Below are positions 39,056-46,738 of a stretch of DNA of 64,000 nucleotides, piece after piece (the first letter of the stretch is position 1; each line of letters starts with the position of its first letter). Under the pieces are notes generated by a model, which was given only the letters and a program-made list of their open reading frames with translations, did not search any database and was not told the DNA's origin. The DNA is from DATAGF01 sp963835685. GTDB taxonomy: Bacteria; Actinomycetota; Thermoleophilia; Miltoncostaeales; Miltoncostaeaceae. The DNA lies in assembly GCA_963835685.1 (NCBI GenBank), contig CAWIGI010000009.1, positions 124,001 through 188,000 on the forward strand, read 5' to 3'. The position numbers were made by a program, and so were the translations under genes.

Positions 39056-39844
39056 ATGGCCACGACCGCCCCGCGACAGCACGCGACGCCCTGGCCCCTC
39101 GCCCGCAGGCTGGGGGCGGGGCTCGCCCAGCCGGGCGGGCCGGCGATGACCCGGCGGGCGCTCGAGGGCGTCGGCCTGGAGGCCGGGGATCGCGTGGTCG
39201 AGCTCGCGCCCGGAGCCGGCGCGACGACGGCGATCATCCTCGAGCGCGACCCGCGCGAGTGGGTCGGGGTGGAGCCGGACGCGCTCGCCGCCGACCACCT
39301 GGAGCGGGCCGTCCGGGGCCAGGGCCGCGAGGTCGCGCGAGCCCCCGTGGACGCGACCGGCCTCGCCGACGGCTCGGCCAGCGTGGTCATGGCGGATGCG
39401 CTCCTCAGCACGCTGGACGACGCCGATGCCCTGGCGGTCCTCGCCGAGGCCGGGCGCCTCCTCCGACCCGGCGGGCGCGTGGCGGTCCACGAGCTCGCGC
39501 CGGCCGAGGGCCCGGGCGATCCCGAGGCCGACGCCGACCTCGCCTCCGCGGGGATCCGCCCCCGCCCCGCCGGCGCCCTGCGGGTTCTGGCCGAGGACGC
39601 GGGGTTCGTGGTCGTCGGCTCGCTGACCGGGCGGCTCGCGCTGCCCGCGCCGCACGAGCTGATGCGCGCGGCCGGCCCCCGCACCGCCCTCAAGGTCACC
39701 CGGGAGATGGCCCGCGACGGCGGGCTGCGCGGGGCCGCCACCTCGGCTCGCCGTACCCTGGAGCGGCGGGCCCTGTCGCTGCGCTCGGCGCTCGTGGTGG
39801 CCGAGATACCCTTGATCTTGGGAATGCGCCGCCCGCGGCGGTAG
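39056..39844 (+). CDS. SAM-dependent methyltransferase (class I)
   Basis: A 262-residue methyltransferase. Motif I is VVELAPGAGATTAIIL, motif II VGVEPD, and the post-II block VVMADALLSTLDDADALAVLAEAGRLLRPGGRVAVHEL. A DNA-like regulatory part is absent. The region after residue 160 (IRPRPAGALRVLAEDAGFVVVG) is a typical cap. Substrate is unknown. The start ATG 39056 is chosen over an upstream GTG/TTG because the domain begins 20 residues later and the proximal leader is short. Confidence 0.82.
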   Translation: MATTAPRQHATPWPLARRLGAGLAQPGGPAMTRRALEGVGLEAGDRVVELAPGAGATTAIILERDPREWVGVEPDALAADHLERAVRGQGREVARAPVDATGLADGSASVVMADALLSTLDDADALAVLAEAGRLLRPGGRVAVHELAPAEGPGDPEADADLASAGIRPRPAGALRVLAEDAGFVVVGSLTGRLALPAPHELMRAAGPRTALKVTREMARDGGLRGAATSARRTLERRALSLRSALVVAEIPLILGMRRPRR

Positions 39845-39847
39845 CGT
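39818..39847 (+). promoter_or_regulatory. Promoter TTGGGA-18-TAGCGT before the second L,D-transpeptidase
   Basis: The -10 TAGCGT (its TAG is the stop of the methyltransferase) ends 7 bases before ATG 39855, with TTGGGA 18 bases upstream of it. Confidence 0.4.
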
Positions 39848-39854
39848 GGCGGCG

Positions 39855-40598
39855 ATGGCGCGCCGGTTCCTCGCCGTGGCCGCAGCCGCGGCGTGCGCGG
39901 TCGGCCTCGCGTGGGCGGGGGCCGGTCAGGCCGCCCCGGCCCGCCGCGCGGTCGAGCCCGCACCGGGCCCCCCGACCCCGAAGCTCGCCTGGGTCGGCCG
40001 CGTCCTCGTGCCCGTGACGGCGCGCACGGCGCCGCGCATGTCGGCCAAGGCGCGGACGGTGCTCCAGCCGATCGCCCCCCTGGGCGACGGGCCGACGTCG
40101 CTCCTCATCACCCGGACCGTCGCGAAGGAGGGCCGCCGCTGGGCCGAGGTGCTGCTGCCGATCCGGCCGAACGGGAGGCGCGGCTGGGTCCCCTTCGACG
40201 TCCTGAGGATCCACTCCACGGCGCTCCGCATCGTGATCGACGTCAGCGAGCGGCGGCTGACGCTGTTCCGCAGCAACAAGCCGATCCTCCGGGCGCCGAT
40301 CGCCGTCGGGAAGCCGGGGACGGAGACGCCGCGCAACGACCACTTCGCGATCGCCGAGCTGATCCGCACCCGCACCCCCGGGGCGTTCCTGGGGCCGATC
40401 GTGTTCCCCATCACCGGGTACTCGGAGCGGCTGAACGAGTTCGCCGGCGGAAACGGCCGCGTGGCCATCCACGGCACGAGCCTGCCCGAGCTGATCGGCA
40501 CCGCCGCGAGCAACGGCTGCATCCGGATGCGCAACCGGGACGTCGTCCGCGTTGCGCGCGTCGTGCGGGCCGGGACACCGGTCAAGATCCGCTCCTGA
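39855..40598 (+). CDS. L,D-transpeptidase (YkuD) with SH3-like N-terminus
   Basis: A 247-residue exported enzyme with signal peptide RRFLAVAAAAACAVGLAWAGAGQA. Residues 45-110 resemble a bacterial SH3 domain (VPVTARTAPRMSAKARTVLQPI...RRGWVPFDVL); the YkuD domain has IVIDVSERRLTLFRSNKPIL, PRNDHFAI and the catalytic IHGT...SNGCIRMRN. It belongs to the Ldt group with SNGCIRM. Start ATG 39855 lies 7 bases after a -10. The stop overlaps the next gene in CTGA. Confidence 0.9.
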   Translation: MARRFLAVAAAAACAVGLAWAGAGQAAPARRAVEPAPGPPTPKLAWVGRVLVPVTARTAPRMSAKARTVLQPIAPLGDGPTSLLITRTVAKEGRRWAEVLLPIRPNGRRGWVPFDVLRIHSTALRIVIDVSERRLTLFRSNKPILRAPIAVGKPGTETPRNDHFAIAELIRTRTPGAFLGPIVFPITGYSERLNEFAGGNGRVAIHGTSLPELIGTAASNGCIRMRNRDVVRVARVVRAGTPVKIRS

Positions 40599-41149
40599 GC
40601 CTGGAGCTTCCCGACCCCCCGCTGGCCGACGACCGCGTCCGCCTGCGCGAGTTCACCGACGCCGACCTCGGCGACGTGGTCGCGGCGTGCCGCGACCCGC
40701 TCGTCCAGCGCTTCACCCGCCTCCCGGCGGACTATTCGGAGTGGGACGGCCGGGCCTTCATCGGGGGCGCGTCGGGGCGGCGCGCTCGGCGCGAGTCGAT
40801 CGAGCTCGCCGTGGCCGCCGTCGCCGACGGCCGGCTGCTCGGCGCGGTCGGGCTGACCATCGACCGCCACGACGCCGCTCGGGCCGAGGTGGGGTACTGG
40901 GTCGCGCCGTGGGCCCGCGGTCGCGGCGTCGCCGGCCGGGCGCTGGCGCTGATCTCGCGCTGGGCCCTCGGCCCCCTCGGGCTCGCCCGCCTCGACCTCC
41001 ACGCGTCGGTCGCGAACGCCGCCTCGATGCGGGTCGCAGAGCGCTGCGGGTACGTGCGCGAGGGCACATTGCGCAAGGCGTGGTTCCGCGGGCCGGCGCG
41101 CGAGGACCTCGCCCTCTACTCGCTGCTGGCGGAGGACCTCGCCGGGTAG
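40595..41149 (+). CDS. GNAT N-acetyltransferase (RimJ/RimL-like)
   Basis: A 184-residue acetyltransferase: RVRLREFTDADLGDVVAACRDPLVQRFTRLPADY, ELAVAAVADGRLLGAVGLTID, AEVGYWVAPWARGRGVAGRALAL (acetyl-CoA loop RGRGVAG) and LDLHASVANAASMRVAERCGYVREG. This is the RimJ/ribosomal-protein alanine acetyltransferase-like subgroup. There is no ATG or GTG before the domain; CTG 40595, overlapping the preceding stop as CTGA, is the best start and is consistent with the 4-base overlaps used elsewhere here. Confidence 0.88.
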   Translation: MSLELPDPPLADDRVRLREFTDADLGDVVAACRDPLVQRFTRLPADYSEWDGRAFIGGASGRRARRESIELAVAAVADGRLLGAVGLTIDRHDAARAEVGYWVAPWARGRGVAGRALALISRWALGPLGLARLDLHASVANAASMRVAERCGYVREGTLRKAWFRGPAREDLALYSLLAEDLAG

Positions 41150-41158
41150 GCTCACCGG

Positions 41159-41479
41159 ATGGCACAGGAGACCGGGGGCGCGGGCTCGATCTGGGAGGAC
41201 GGGCTGGGCCGGCCCGACGACGGCGCGGTGGTGCTCTCCCACGACGAGGCCGACCTCACGCCGGACCCGCAGTCGCTGCGATACGGGGAGGGGCGCGCCG
41301 GGGTCGCGGTGCAGGCGGTCGTGGCCGGGCCCGTCTTCCGCAACCGGCCCGTGGTCGACCTCCGGCTCCACGAGGGCCTGCGCCCCGTCTACGCGCGCCT
41401 GAGCCCCGACGAGGCCCGTCGCCTCGCCGCGATGCTCGCCGCCGCCGCGGACGAGGCCGACCGCGCGCACGAACGCTGA
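41159..41479 (+). CDS. Hypothetical 106-residue protein
   Basis: Not recognised. SIWEDGLGRPDDGAVVLSHDEADLTPDPQSLRYGEGRAGVAVQAVVAGPVF is beta-rich; VDLRLHEGLRPVYARLSPDEARRLAAMLAAAADEADRA ends in a helix with the 'L.p.eA..LA..L..A' pattern of small actinobacterial proteins. ATG 41159 follows TAGGCT, whose TAG is the stop of the acetyltransferase, at 6 bases. A strong hairpin lies over its stop codon. Confidence 0.55.
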   Translation: MAQETGGAGSIWEDGLGRPDDGAVVLSHDEADLTPDPQSLRYGEGRAGVAVQAVVAGPVFRNRPVVDLRLHEGLRPVYARLSPDEARRLAAMLAAAADEADRAHER

Positions 41480-41515
41480 GACCGCCCACCTGCGCACCGG
41501 CGACTGCGGTGGGCG
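41479..41515 (+). terminator. Hairpin with perfect 10-bp stem after a gene stop
   Basis: ACCGCCCACC (41479-41488) pairs perfectly with GGTGGGCGGT (41506-41515) across 17 bases. No T-tract, but it sits immediately after a stop and upstream of an unrelated gene. Confidence 0.5.
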
Positions 41516-41581
41516 GTGACGTGATCCAGGTGCCCGTCACCCCATAAGCTCGCCTGGTCAGCGAGCGAAGGGGGACCGGAG

Positions 41582-42304
41582 ATGGACCTGAAGGGAAACG
41601 CCGCCACCTGGCTGGGTCACGGCACCTGGCTCTGGGAGACGTCCGAGGGCAAGCGCCTGCTGATCGACACGTGGCTGGAGGGCAACCCGGCCTGCCCGGA
41701 CGACATGAAGGACCCGGCCGCCCTGAACCTCGACGGCATCCTGATCACCCACGGCCACTTCGATCACGTCGGCCAGGGCGCGGCCGAGGCGGTGGACGCG
41801 ATCATCAAGAGCGGCGCGCCGGCGTTCGCCCAAGTCGAGGTCGCCGCCTACCTCGGGAGCAAGGGCTGCGAGGTGACCGGCTTCAACACCGGCGGGACCG
41901 TCGAGGTGGCCGGGATCCAGGCGACCATGGTGCAGGCCGTGCACTCGTCGGGCATCACCGACGACGACGGGACGATGGTGTACGCCGGCCAGTCGATCGG
42001 CTACGTGCTCGAGTTCCTGGACGACCTGGTCGTCTATCACGCCGGCGACACCGACGTCTTCGGGGACATGGCGCTGATCGCGGAGATCTACCGGCCGCAG
42101 GTCAGCGTCCTGCCGATCGGCGGCTTCTACACCATGAGCCCGCGCCAGGCGGCCCACGCGGTGCGGCTGCTCGGGGCCACCCAGGTGGTCGGGAGCCACT
42201 TCGGCACCTTCCCGGCCCTTTCGGGGACCCCGGCGGCGCTGCGCGACCTGGTGGGCGGCGGCGTCGACATCCCGGACATCAGCCCGGGGGACCGCTTGGG
42301 CTGA
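41582..42304 (+). CDS. UPF0173-type metal-dependent hydrolase (MBL fold)
   Basis: A 240-residue protein of the UPF0173/YtkL group. LGHGTWLWET at the start, ITHGHFDHVGQGA (HxHxDH), VVYHAGDTDVFGDM and VVGSHFGTFP supply the metal ligands. It is preceded by GGGGGACCGGAG 1-10 bases before the ATG and by TAAGCT 30 bases further, a leadered transcript unlike its neighbours. Substrate unknown. The last 26 bases overlap the convergent nitrilase gene. Confidence 0.9.
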   Translation: MDLKGNAATWLGHGTWLWETSEGKRLLIDTWLEGNPACPDDMKDPAALNLDGILITHGHFDHVGQGAAEAVDAIIKSGAPAFAQVEVAAYLGSKGCEVTGFNTGGTVEVAGIQATMVQAVHSSGITDDDGTMVYAGQSIGYVLEFLDDLVVYHAGDTDVFGDMALIAEIYRPQVSVLPIGGFYTMSPRQAAHAVRLLGATQVVGSHFGTFPALSGTPAALRDLVGGGVDIPDISPGDRLG

Positions 42305-43001
42305 GCGTCGCGCGTGCGATGGCGCCGGGCTCGGGTCCTGCTCGGGCGAGCACGGCGCCATCGGGGGCCCAGATCGCGGAGTGCCCGGCGGCCCGGGCAA
42401 AGCCGCCGCCGGTCGAGCCGGCGAAGCTGGCCATCACGACCCCGATCCGGTGGCCGGCGACGATGCGGTGTGCGCGCCCGTCGAGAAGGGCCCGGTCGTC
42501 CGCGGACTCCAGGAGGCCGGCGACGTAGGCGTCGATCCCCAGCGCGACGGTGCCGGCCGCGTGCTCCGGGACGCCGGTGTCCTTGCAGATCGCCAGACCG
42601 AGCCGCCAGCCGTCGACCTCGAGCGCGGCCGGCGCGCCGCCGGGAGTGAACCGGCCGGCCTCCGCCGCGCCCAGCCACATCTTGCGGTACGCGACCGCCG
42701 CCCCCGCTGCGTCGACGGCCAGCATCGCGATGTGCGCGCCGCCCGAGCCGCCGTCCACGGGGGCGCCGACCAGGGCCACCGACCCCGCCTCGGCGCACGC
42801 GTTGACGATGGGCGCGAGCCGCGGATCGTCGACGGCAACCGCCGGGGCATCGAGCTCGTAGCCCGTCAGGGAGAGCTCGGGGAAGACGACGACCCGGGCG
42901 CCCGCCGAGCGAACGGCCGCCGCGTGGTGGGCCGCGTTGCCGGCGAGGTCGTTCGAGACGCACGGCGGCTGGGCGGCGGCGATGGTGAGCGGCTCGCGCA
43001 C
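42279..43001 (-). CDS. Carbon-nitrogen hydrolase (nitrilase superfamily)
   Basis: A 240-residue nitrilase-superfamily amidase. The E-K-C triad is visible: FPELSLTGYELD (Glu), YRKMWL (Lys) and LAICKDTGVPEHA (Cys). It lacks extra domains such as NAD synthetase, so it acts on a small amide. The domain is slightly short (usual 260-280) in the N-terminal half. GTG/ATG start just inside the opening PLTIAAAQPP. Its 3' end overlaps the UPF0173 gene on the other strand by 26 bases. Confidence 0.88.
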   Translation of the reverse strand: MREPLTIAAAQPPCVSNDLAGNAAHHAAAVRSAGARVVVFPELSLTGYELDAPAVAVDDPRLAPIVNACAEAGSVALVGAPVDGGSGGAHIAMLAVDAAGAAVAYRKMWLGAAEAGRFTPGGAPAALEVDGWRLGLAICKDTGVPEHAAGTVALGIDAYVAGLLESADDRALLDGRAHRIVAGHRIGVVMASFAGSTGGGFARAAGHSAIWAPDGAVLARAGPEPGAIARATLSPSGPPG

Positions 43002-43013
43002 GCGACGCTCGGC

Positions 43014-44174
43014 CTAGCCCAGCAGCGCGCGCGCCTGGTCGACCACCACCACCGCCTCGGTGTCGGCGGCCAGGCGGCGGGCGGGCTCGGCCTGCGGATC
43101 GCCGTCGGCGCGCAGCCGGTCGGTGAAGGGGTGCCCGGCGCGCTTCTGCGCCAGTGCCAGCCAGGCCGGCGGGATGGAGTCGCCGGGCTCGACGCCGAGC
43201 ATCTCGGCGAGCTGGAGCGTCCAGGCGCGCGCGAGCAGGTCGATGTTGTAGCCGCCGCCCGCGAGGACGATCCAGCGCCCGCCGGCCGCCTCCTGGGCGA
43301 GCTCGCCGATCAGCCGGTAGGCGCGGCGCAGGCCGTCCAGGCTCACCTGCAGGTGGGAGTAGGGGTCGGCGTGGTGGGGGTCGGCCCCCTGGTGGGAGAC
43401 GAGCACGTCGGGGCCGAAGCGCCGCACCGCCGGGGCGACCACCTCCTCGATCGCCCGCAGGTAGGGCGCGTCGCCGGCGAAGGGCGGCAGCGGGATGTTC
43501 ACCGACGTGCCCACGGCCTCGCCGGCCCCGCGCTCGGCGAGCCCTCCCGTCCCCGGGTAGAGGAAGCGGCCGCTCTCGTGCACCGAGCAGGTCAGCACGC
43601 GGGGCTCCTCGTAGAAGAGCCATTGGACGCCGTCGCCGTGGTGGGCGTCGATGTCCACGTACGCCACCCGCCCGGCCCCGGCGTCGAGGAGCCATCGGAT
43701 CGCCAGGGCGCAGTCGTTGTAGACGCAGAAGCCCGACGCCTGGGCGGCGCGGGCGTGGTGCAGGCCGGCCGGCGCGGGGCAGAAGGCGCGGGCCGCCCGC
43801 CCCTCCCACACGAGCTCGGCGGCGGTCAGGGAGGCGCCGCAGACCGCGAGCGCGGCCTCGTGCATCCCGGCGCGGGCGGGGGTGTCGCCGCCGGGCTGGA
43901 GCCCCCACTGGGCCGCCTCGGGCGCGGCGGCGAGGACGGGGGAGTCGCTGAGGCGCCTGACCGCCCGGATGTAGGCGGGCTCGTGGACCCGCGCCACGTC
44001 CTCGACGCGGGCGGGAGACGGGTCGACGCGCATCGCGCGGGGGTGGTCGCGCAGCCCGTAGGCGTCCATCAGCTCGATGCCCAGCTCGCGGCGGAGCGGC
44101 CGGCCGGCGTCGTCCGAGGGGTTGTAGTCCTGCAGCCGGGGCCCGTGGACGACTGCGGTCGCGCCGGCGGTCAT
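43014..44174 (-). CDS. acuC: AcuC-like histone deacetylase-family hydrolase
   Basis: A 386-residue arginase/deacetylase-fold enzyme. The zinc site is VDIDAHHGDGVQW and YVLDAGA-type QGADPHHADPYSHLQ; CPAPAGLHHARAAQASGFCVYNDCALAI holds the His-His charge-relay pair and tyrosine region; GGGYNIDLLARAW is the end. AcuC deacetylates acetyl-lysines such as on acetyl-CoA synthetase. ATG overlaps the stop of the cation transporter (ATGA). Confidence 0.92.
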   Translation of the reverse strand: MTAGATAVVHGPRLQDYNPSDDAGRPLRRELGIELMDAYGLRDHPRAMRVDPSPARVEDVARVHEPAYIRAVRRLSDSPVLAAAPEAAQWGLQPGGDTPARAGMHEAALAVCGASLTAAELVWEGRAARAFCPAPAGLHHARAAQASGFCVYNDCALAIRWLLDAGAGRVAYVDIDAHHGDGVQWLFYEEPRVLTCSVHESGRFLYPGTGGLAERGAGEAVGTSVNIPLPPFAGDAPYLRAIEEVVAPAVRRFGPDVLVSHQGADPHHADPYSHLQVSLDGLRRAYRLIGELAQEAAGGRWIVLAGGGYNIDLLARAWTLQLAEMLGVEPGDSIPPAWLALAQKRAGHPFTDRLRADGDPQAEPARRLAADTEAVVVVDQARALLG

Positions 44175-45097
44175 CCGGTCGCGGGGGGCGACTCGGCCAG
44201 GATGTCCGGCTCGAGGTAGATGAGACGGGCGATGGGCACGGCCTCGCGCACCCGCGCCTCCGTGGCGTTGATGGTCTCGGCGACGCCGGCCGACGTGAGG
44301 CCCGGATCGAGCTCGAGCTTCGCCCCCACCAGCAGCTCGTCGGGGCCGATGTGCTGCGTGCGCATGTGGATCAGGCGCCGCACCTGGGGCGTGCCCTCGA
44401 TCGCCGCCTGGATGCGCCTCAGGTCCTCGGGCGCCGCGCCCTCCCCGATCAGCAGGCCCTTCATCTCCACGACGAGGATGGCCGCGATCGTGACGAGCAG
44501 GACGCCGATCGCGAGCGTGGCGGCGCCGTCCCAGCGCGGCTCGTCCAGCACGAGGGCCAGCGTCACGCCCGTGAACGCGAAGGCGAGACCGAACAGCGCG
44601 CCGAGGTCCTCGAGGAGCACGACCGGCAGCTCCGGGCTCTTCGAGCGCCGGATGTAGCCCCACCACGACAGGCCGCGGCGCTCGGGGTTGGCCGACTTGA
44701 CGGCGGTCCGCAGCGAGAAGGTCTCCAGCACGAGGGCGACGCCGAGGATGCCGAGCGCGACCCCCGGCGAGGTGATCTCGTGGGGCTCGCGGAGCTTCTC
44801 GACGCCCTCGTAGACCGCGAACAGCCCGCCGACCAGGAAGAGGACCAGCGCGACGATGAAGGACCAGAAGTAGCGCTCGCGCCCGTAGCCGAAGGGGTTC
44901 TCCGGGGTCGGGGGCCGGGCCGCCCGCGCCCCGCCGAGGAACAGCAGCCCCTGGTTCGCCGTGTCGGCGACCGAGTGGATCGCCTCGGCGAGCATCGACG
45001 AGGCGCCGGTGATCAGGAAGCCGACGAACTTGGCGATCGCGATGCCGAGATTGGCCAGGAACGCCGCGGCGATCGCCCGCTTGCTGCCCTCGTGTAC
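44171..45097 (-). CDS. Cation diffusion facilitator (CzcD/FieF-like)
   Basis: A 308-residue metal cation/proton antiporter with six membrane helices. HEGSKRAIAAAFLANLGIAIAKFVGFLITGASSMLAEAIHSVADTANQ gives TM1-TM2 and the metal site ASSMLAEAIHSVADT (HxxxD); a second site is LLEDLGALFGLAFA. A C-terminal cytosolic domain follows. The first ATG (44995) would start inside TM2. A GGAGG lies 5 bases before a GTA codon at 45097 that would begin the standard N-terminus, and no ATG/GTG exists in frame, so the start is a GTA or a misread GTG. Stop overlaps acuC. Confidence 0.85.
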   Translation of the reverse strand, partial: VHEGSKRAIAAAFLANLGIAIAKFVGFLITGASSMLAEAIHSVADTANQGLLFLGGARAARPPTPENPFGYGRERYFWSFIVALVLFLVGGLFAVYEGVEKLREPHEITSPGVALGILGVALVLETFSLRTAVKSANPERRGLSWWGYIRRSKSPELPVVLLEDLGALFGLAFAFTGVTLALVLDEPRWDGAATLAIGVLLVTIAAILVVEMKGLLIGEGAAPEDLRRIQAAIEGTPQVRRLIHMRTQHIGPDELLVGAKLELDPGLTSAGVAETINATEARVREAVPIARLIYLEPDILAESPPATG

Positions 45098-45295
45098 GCC
45101 CGCCTCCTGCCGCGTGGGGGGACCGGGCGCAATATGCCAGGCCCGCGCCGCGGGCGACCGGAGTCCTCCGTGAGACGCCCGTGAGTGACCCCTGCGACCT
45201 TGGCATCCGGGAATGCACGCCCGGCCGCGGCGTCATTCCAGGTGACACGACAGCAGGACGACGTCGAGTCGCGGGCCGAAGGAGCAGGAGAGGGC

Positions 45296-45418
45296 ATGGA
45301 CATCGGACGCGACATCCGCACCTACACCATCGAGCCGTTGGTTACGCCGGTTCCCGAGCGAGCCCCCGCGGAGCTTCCGGCCGAGGCGCCGGCCGAGCCC
45401 GTGCCCGTGCGGCCATGA
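45296..45418 (+). CDS. Conserved 40-residue protein (MDIGRDIRTYTIEP)
   Basis: A very small protein, MDIGRDIRTYTIEPLVTPVPER, then a Pro/Glu/Ala tail. The N-terminal 'I R x Y T I E P' pattern recurs in short actinobacterial proteins without a named function. GGAGAGGG lies 2 bases before the ATG. The stop overlaps the next gene in ATGA, so the two are coupled; below the size limit of most gene finders. Confidence 0.65.
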   Translation: MDIGRDIRTYTIEPLVTPVPERAPAELPAEAPAEPVPVRP

Positions 45419-45942
45419 GCGGCCGCGCTCCCGACTACGCGGCCCCCGTCAACGGGTGGCGCACCTGGCTGGTGGACGACTCGCGCCCGGAGGCGCGGCT
45501 GATGAGCGTCGTGCGCCAGGCGGACTGGCCGGTCGGGGAGCCGACAGCGGCCGCGTGCCCCTGGGTGGGCTTCGCGCACCCTCCGCCGGGGCCGGGCTGC
45601 CGCTGCGGCATCTACGCGGCACGCAACGTCGCCGAGGCGGCCTTCTACGCGGACCTGCCCTCGCGCTCGGATGTCCCGCTGGCCATCGGCCTGGTCTCGC
45701 TGTGGGGAAGCGTCGTCGAGGCCGAGGAGGGCTGGCGGGCGTCGTCGGCATACCCCTCGGTCCTCTACGTCCCCATGCGGCGCGCGGCCGAGCGCGAGCG
45801 CTGCGAGGACATCGTCTGGGACCTCACCGCCTACGGCGTCCCCACCACGCTGCTCGACTGCACCGAGCGCACCATCGCAGAAGCGCTGCGAGCCGAGACG
45901 CCGGCCGCGCGGGCGCCCCTGCCGCGGCCGATCGCCGCCTAG
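45415..45942 (+). CDS. Hypothetical 175-residue protein, coupled to the 40-residue gene
   Basis: Not recognised. GWRTWLVDDSRPEARLMSVVRQADWP and PPGPGCRCGIYAARNVAEAAFYA look like the start and core of a small alpha/beta domain; LAIGLVSLWGSVVEAEEGWRASSAYPSVLYVP is the central strand-helix pair, ending ERCEDIVWDLTAYGVPTTLLDCT. The 'CxCGIYAar' block with 'WG.v.e...GwRa..a.p..l' is seen in actinobacterial hypothetical proteins. ATGA overlap with the upstream small gene. Confidence 0.65.
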   Translation: MSGRAPDYAAPVNGWRTWLVDDSRPEARLMSVVRQADWPVGEPTAAACPWVGFAHPPPGPGCRCGIYAARNVAEAAFYADLPSRSDVPLAIGLVSLWGSVVEAEEGWRASSAYPSVLYVPMRRAAERERCEDIVWDLTAYGVPTTLLDCTERTIAEALRAETPAARAPLPRPIAA

Positions 45943-45972
45943 CTCCGCCCGCCCGCTGCAAGACTGGCGGGC

Positions 45973-46734
45973 GTGGAGGTCGACTGGGGCGACGGCCAGT
46001 ACGAGCGCGTCGCGGCGGAGCTCATGCCGACCGCAGAGGTCCTGCTCGACGCCGTCGGCCCGGCGCCTGGCTGGACCCTTGTTGACGTCGGCTGCGGCAC
46101 GGGCAACGTCGCGCTCGCCGCGGCGGCGCGGGGCGCGGCGGCGATCGGCGTCGACCCGTCGGCGCGCCTGATCGAGCGCGCGCGGGCTCGCGCGGCGCGC
46201 GAGGGCGCGGACTCGCGCTTCCTCGTGGGCGAGGCCGCCCTCCTGCCTCTGGCCGACGCCCAGGTGGACGCGGCGGTCAGCGCGTTCGGCGTCATCTTCG
46301 CGCCCGACCCGGCTCGGTCCGTCGTCGAGATGCTCCGCGTGACCCGCCCGGGCGGGGTCATCGGCCTGACCTCGTGGCTGCCGTCGGGTGCCGTCGTCGA
46401 GGCCGGCCGCGTCCTGCGGCAGACGCTCCCGGCCGAGGAGCCAATGCCGCCGTGGGACGACCCGGACTGGATCCGCGAGCTCTTCACCACGGCGGGCGCG
46501 ACCGGGGTCGAGGTCATGACGGCGGAGATCGCGCTCACCGCGCCGTCGCCCGAGGCGTGGCTGACCGCGCAGCTGGAGCACCACCCGGCCTGGCGGGCGG
46601 CCCGCCGCGCGATCGGGCGGGAGGCCTGGGACGGCGTGCGCGAGCGAATGCTCGACCGCCTGCGCGACGGCAACGAGGACCCCGCGGCCTTCCGGGCCAC
46701 CAGCGGCTACCTGGTCGTGGTCGCGCGGCGCTGA
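45973..46734 (+). CDS. SAM-dependent methyltransferase (UbiE/COQ5-like)
   Basis: A 253-residue class I methyltransferase. Motif I LVDVGCGTGNVALAAAARG, motif II IGVDPSARLIERAR, motif post-II LPLADAQVDAAVSAFGVIF and motif III LRVTRPGGVIGLTSW are complete. GTG start 45973 has no strong ribosome binding site. The last part, WRAARRAIGREAWDGVRERMLDRL, is an extra helical cap. Substrate unknown. Confidence 0.88.
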   Translation: MEVDWGDGQYERVAAELMPTAEVLLDAVGPAPGWTLVDVGCGTGNVALAAAARGAAAIGVDPSARLIERARARAAREGADSRFLVGEAALLPLADAQVDAAVSAFGVIFAPDPARSVVEMLRVTRPGGVIGLTSWLPSGAVVEAGRVLRQTLPAEEPMPPWDDPDWIRELFTTAGATGVEVMTAEIALTAPSPEAWLTAQLEHHPAWRAARRAIGREAWDGVRERMLDRLRDGNEDPAAFRATSGYLVVVARR

Positions 46735-46738
46735 GCGC

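Noticed and set aside
41543..41548. TAAGCT as a leaderless -10 for the UPF0173 gene
   Set aside because: The ATG is over 30 bases away and a strong ribosome binding site is present, so the transcript has a leader.
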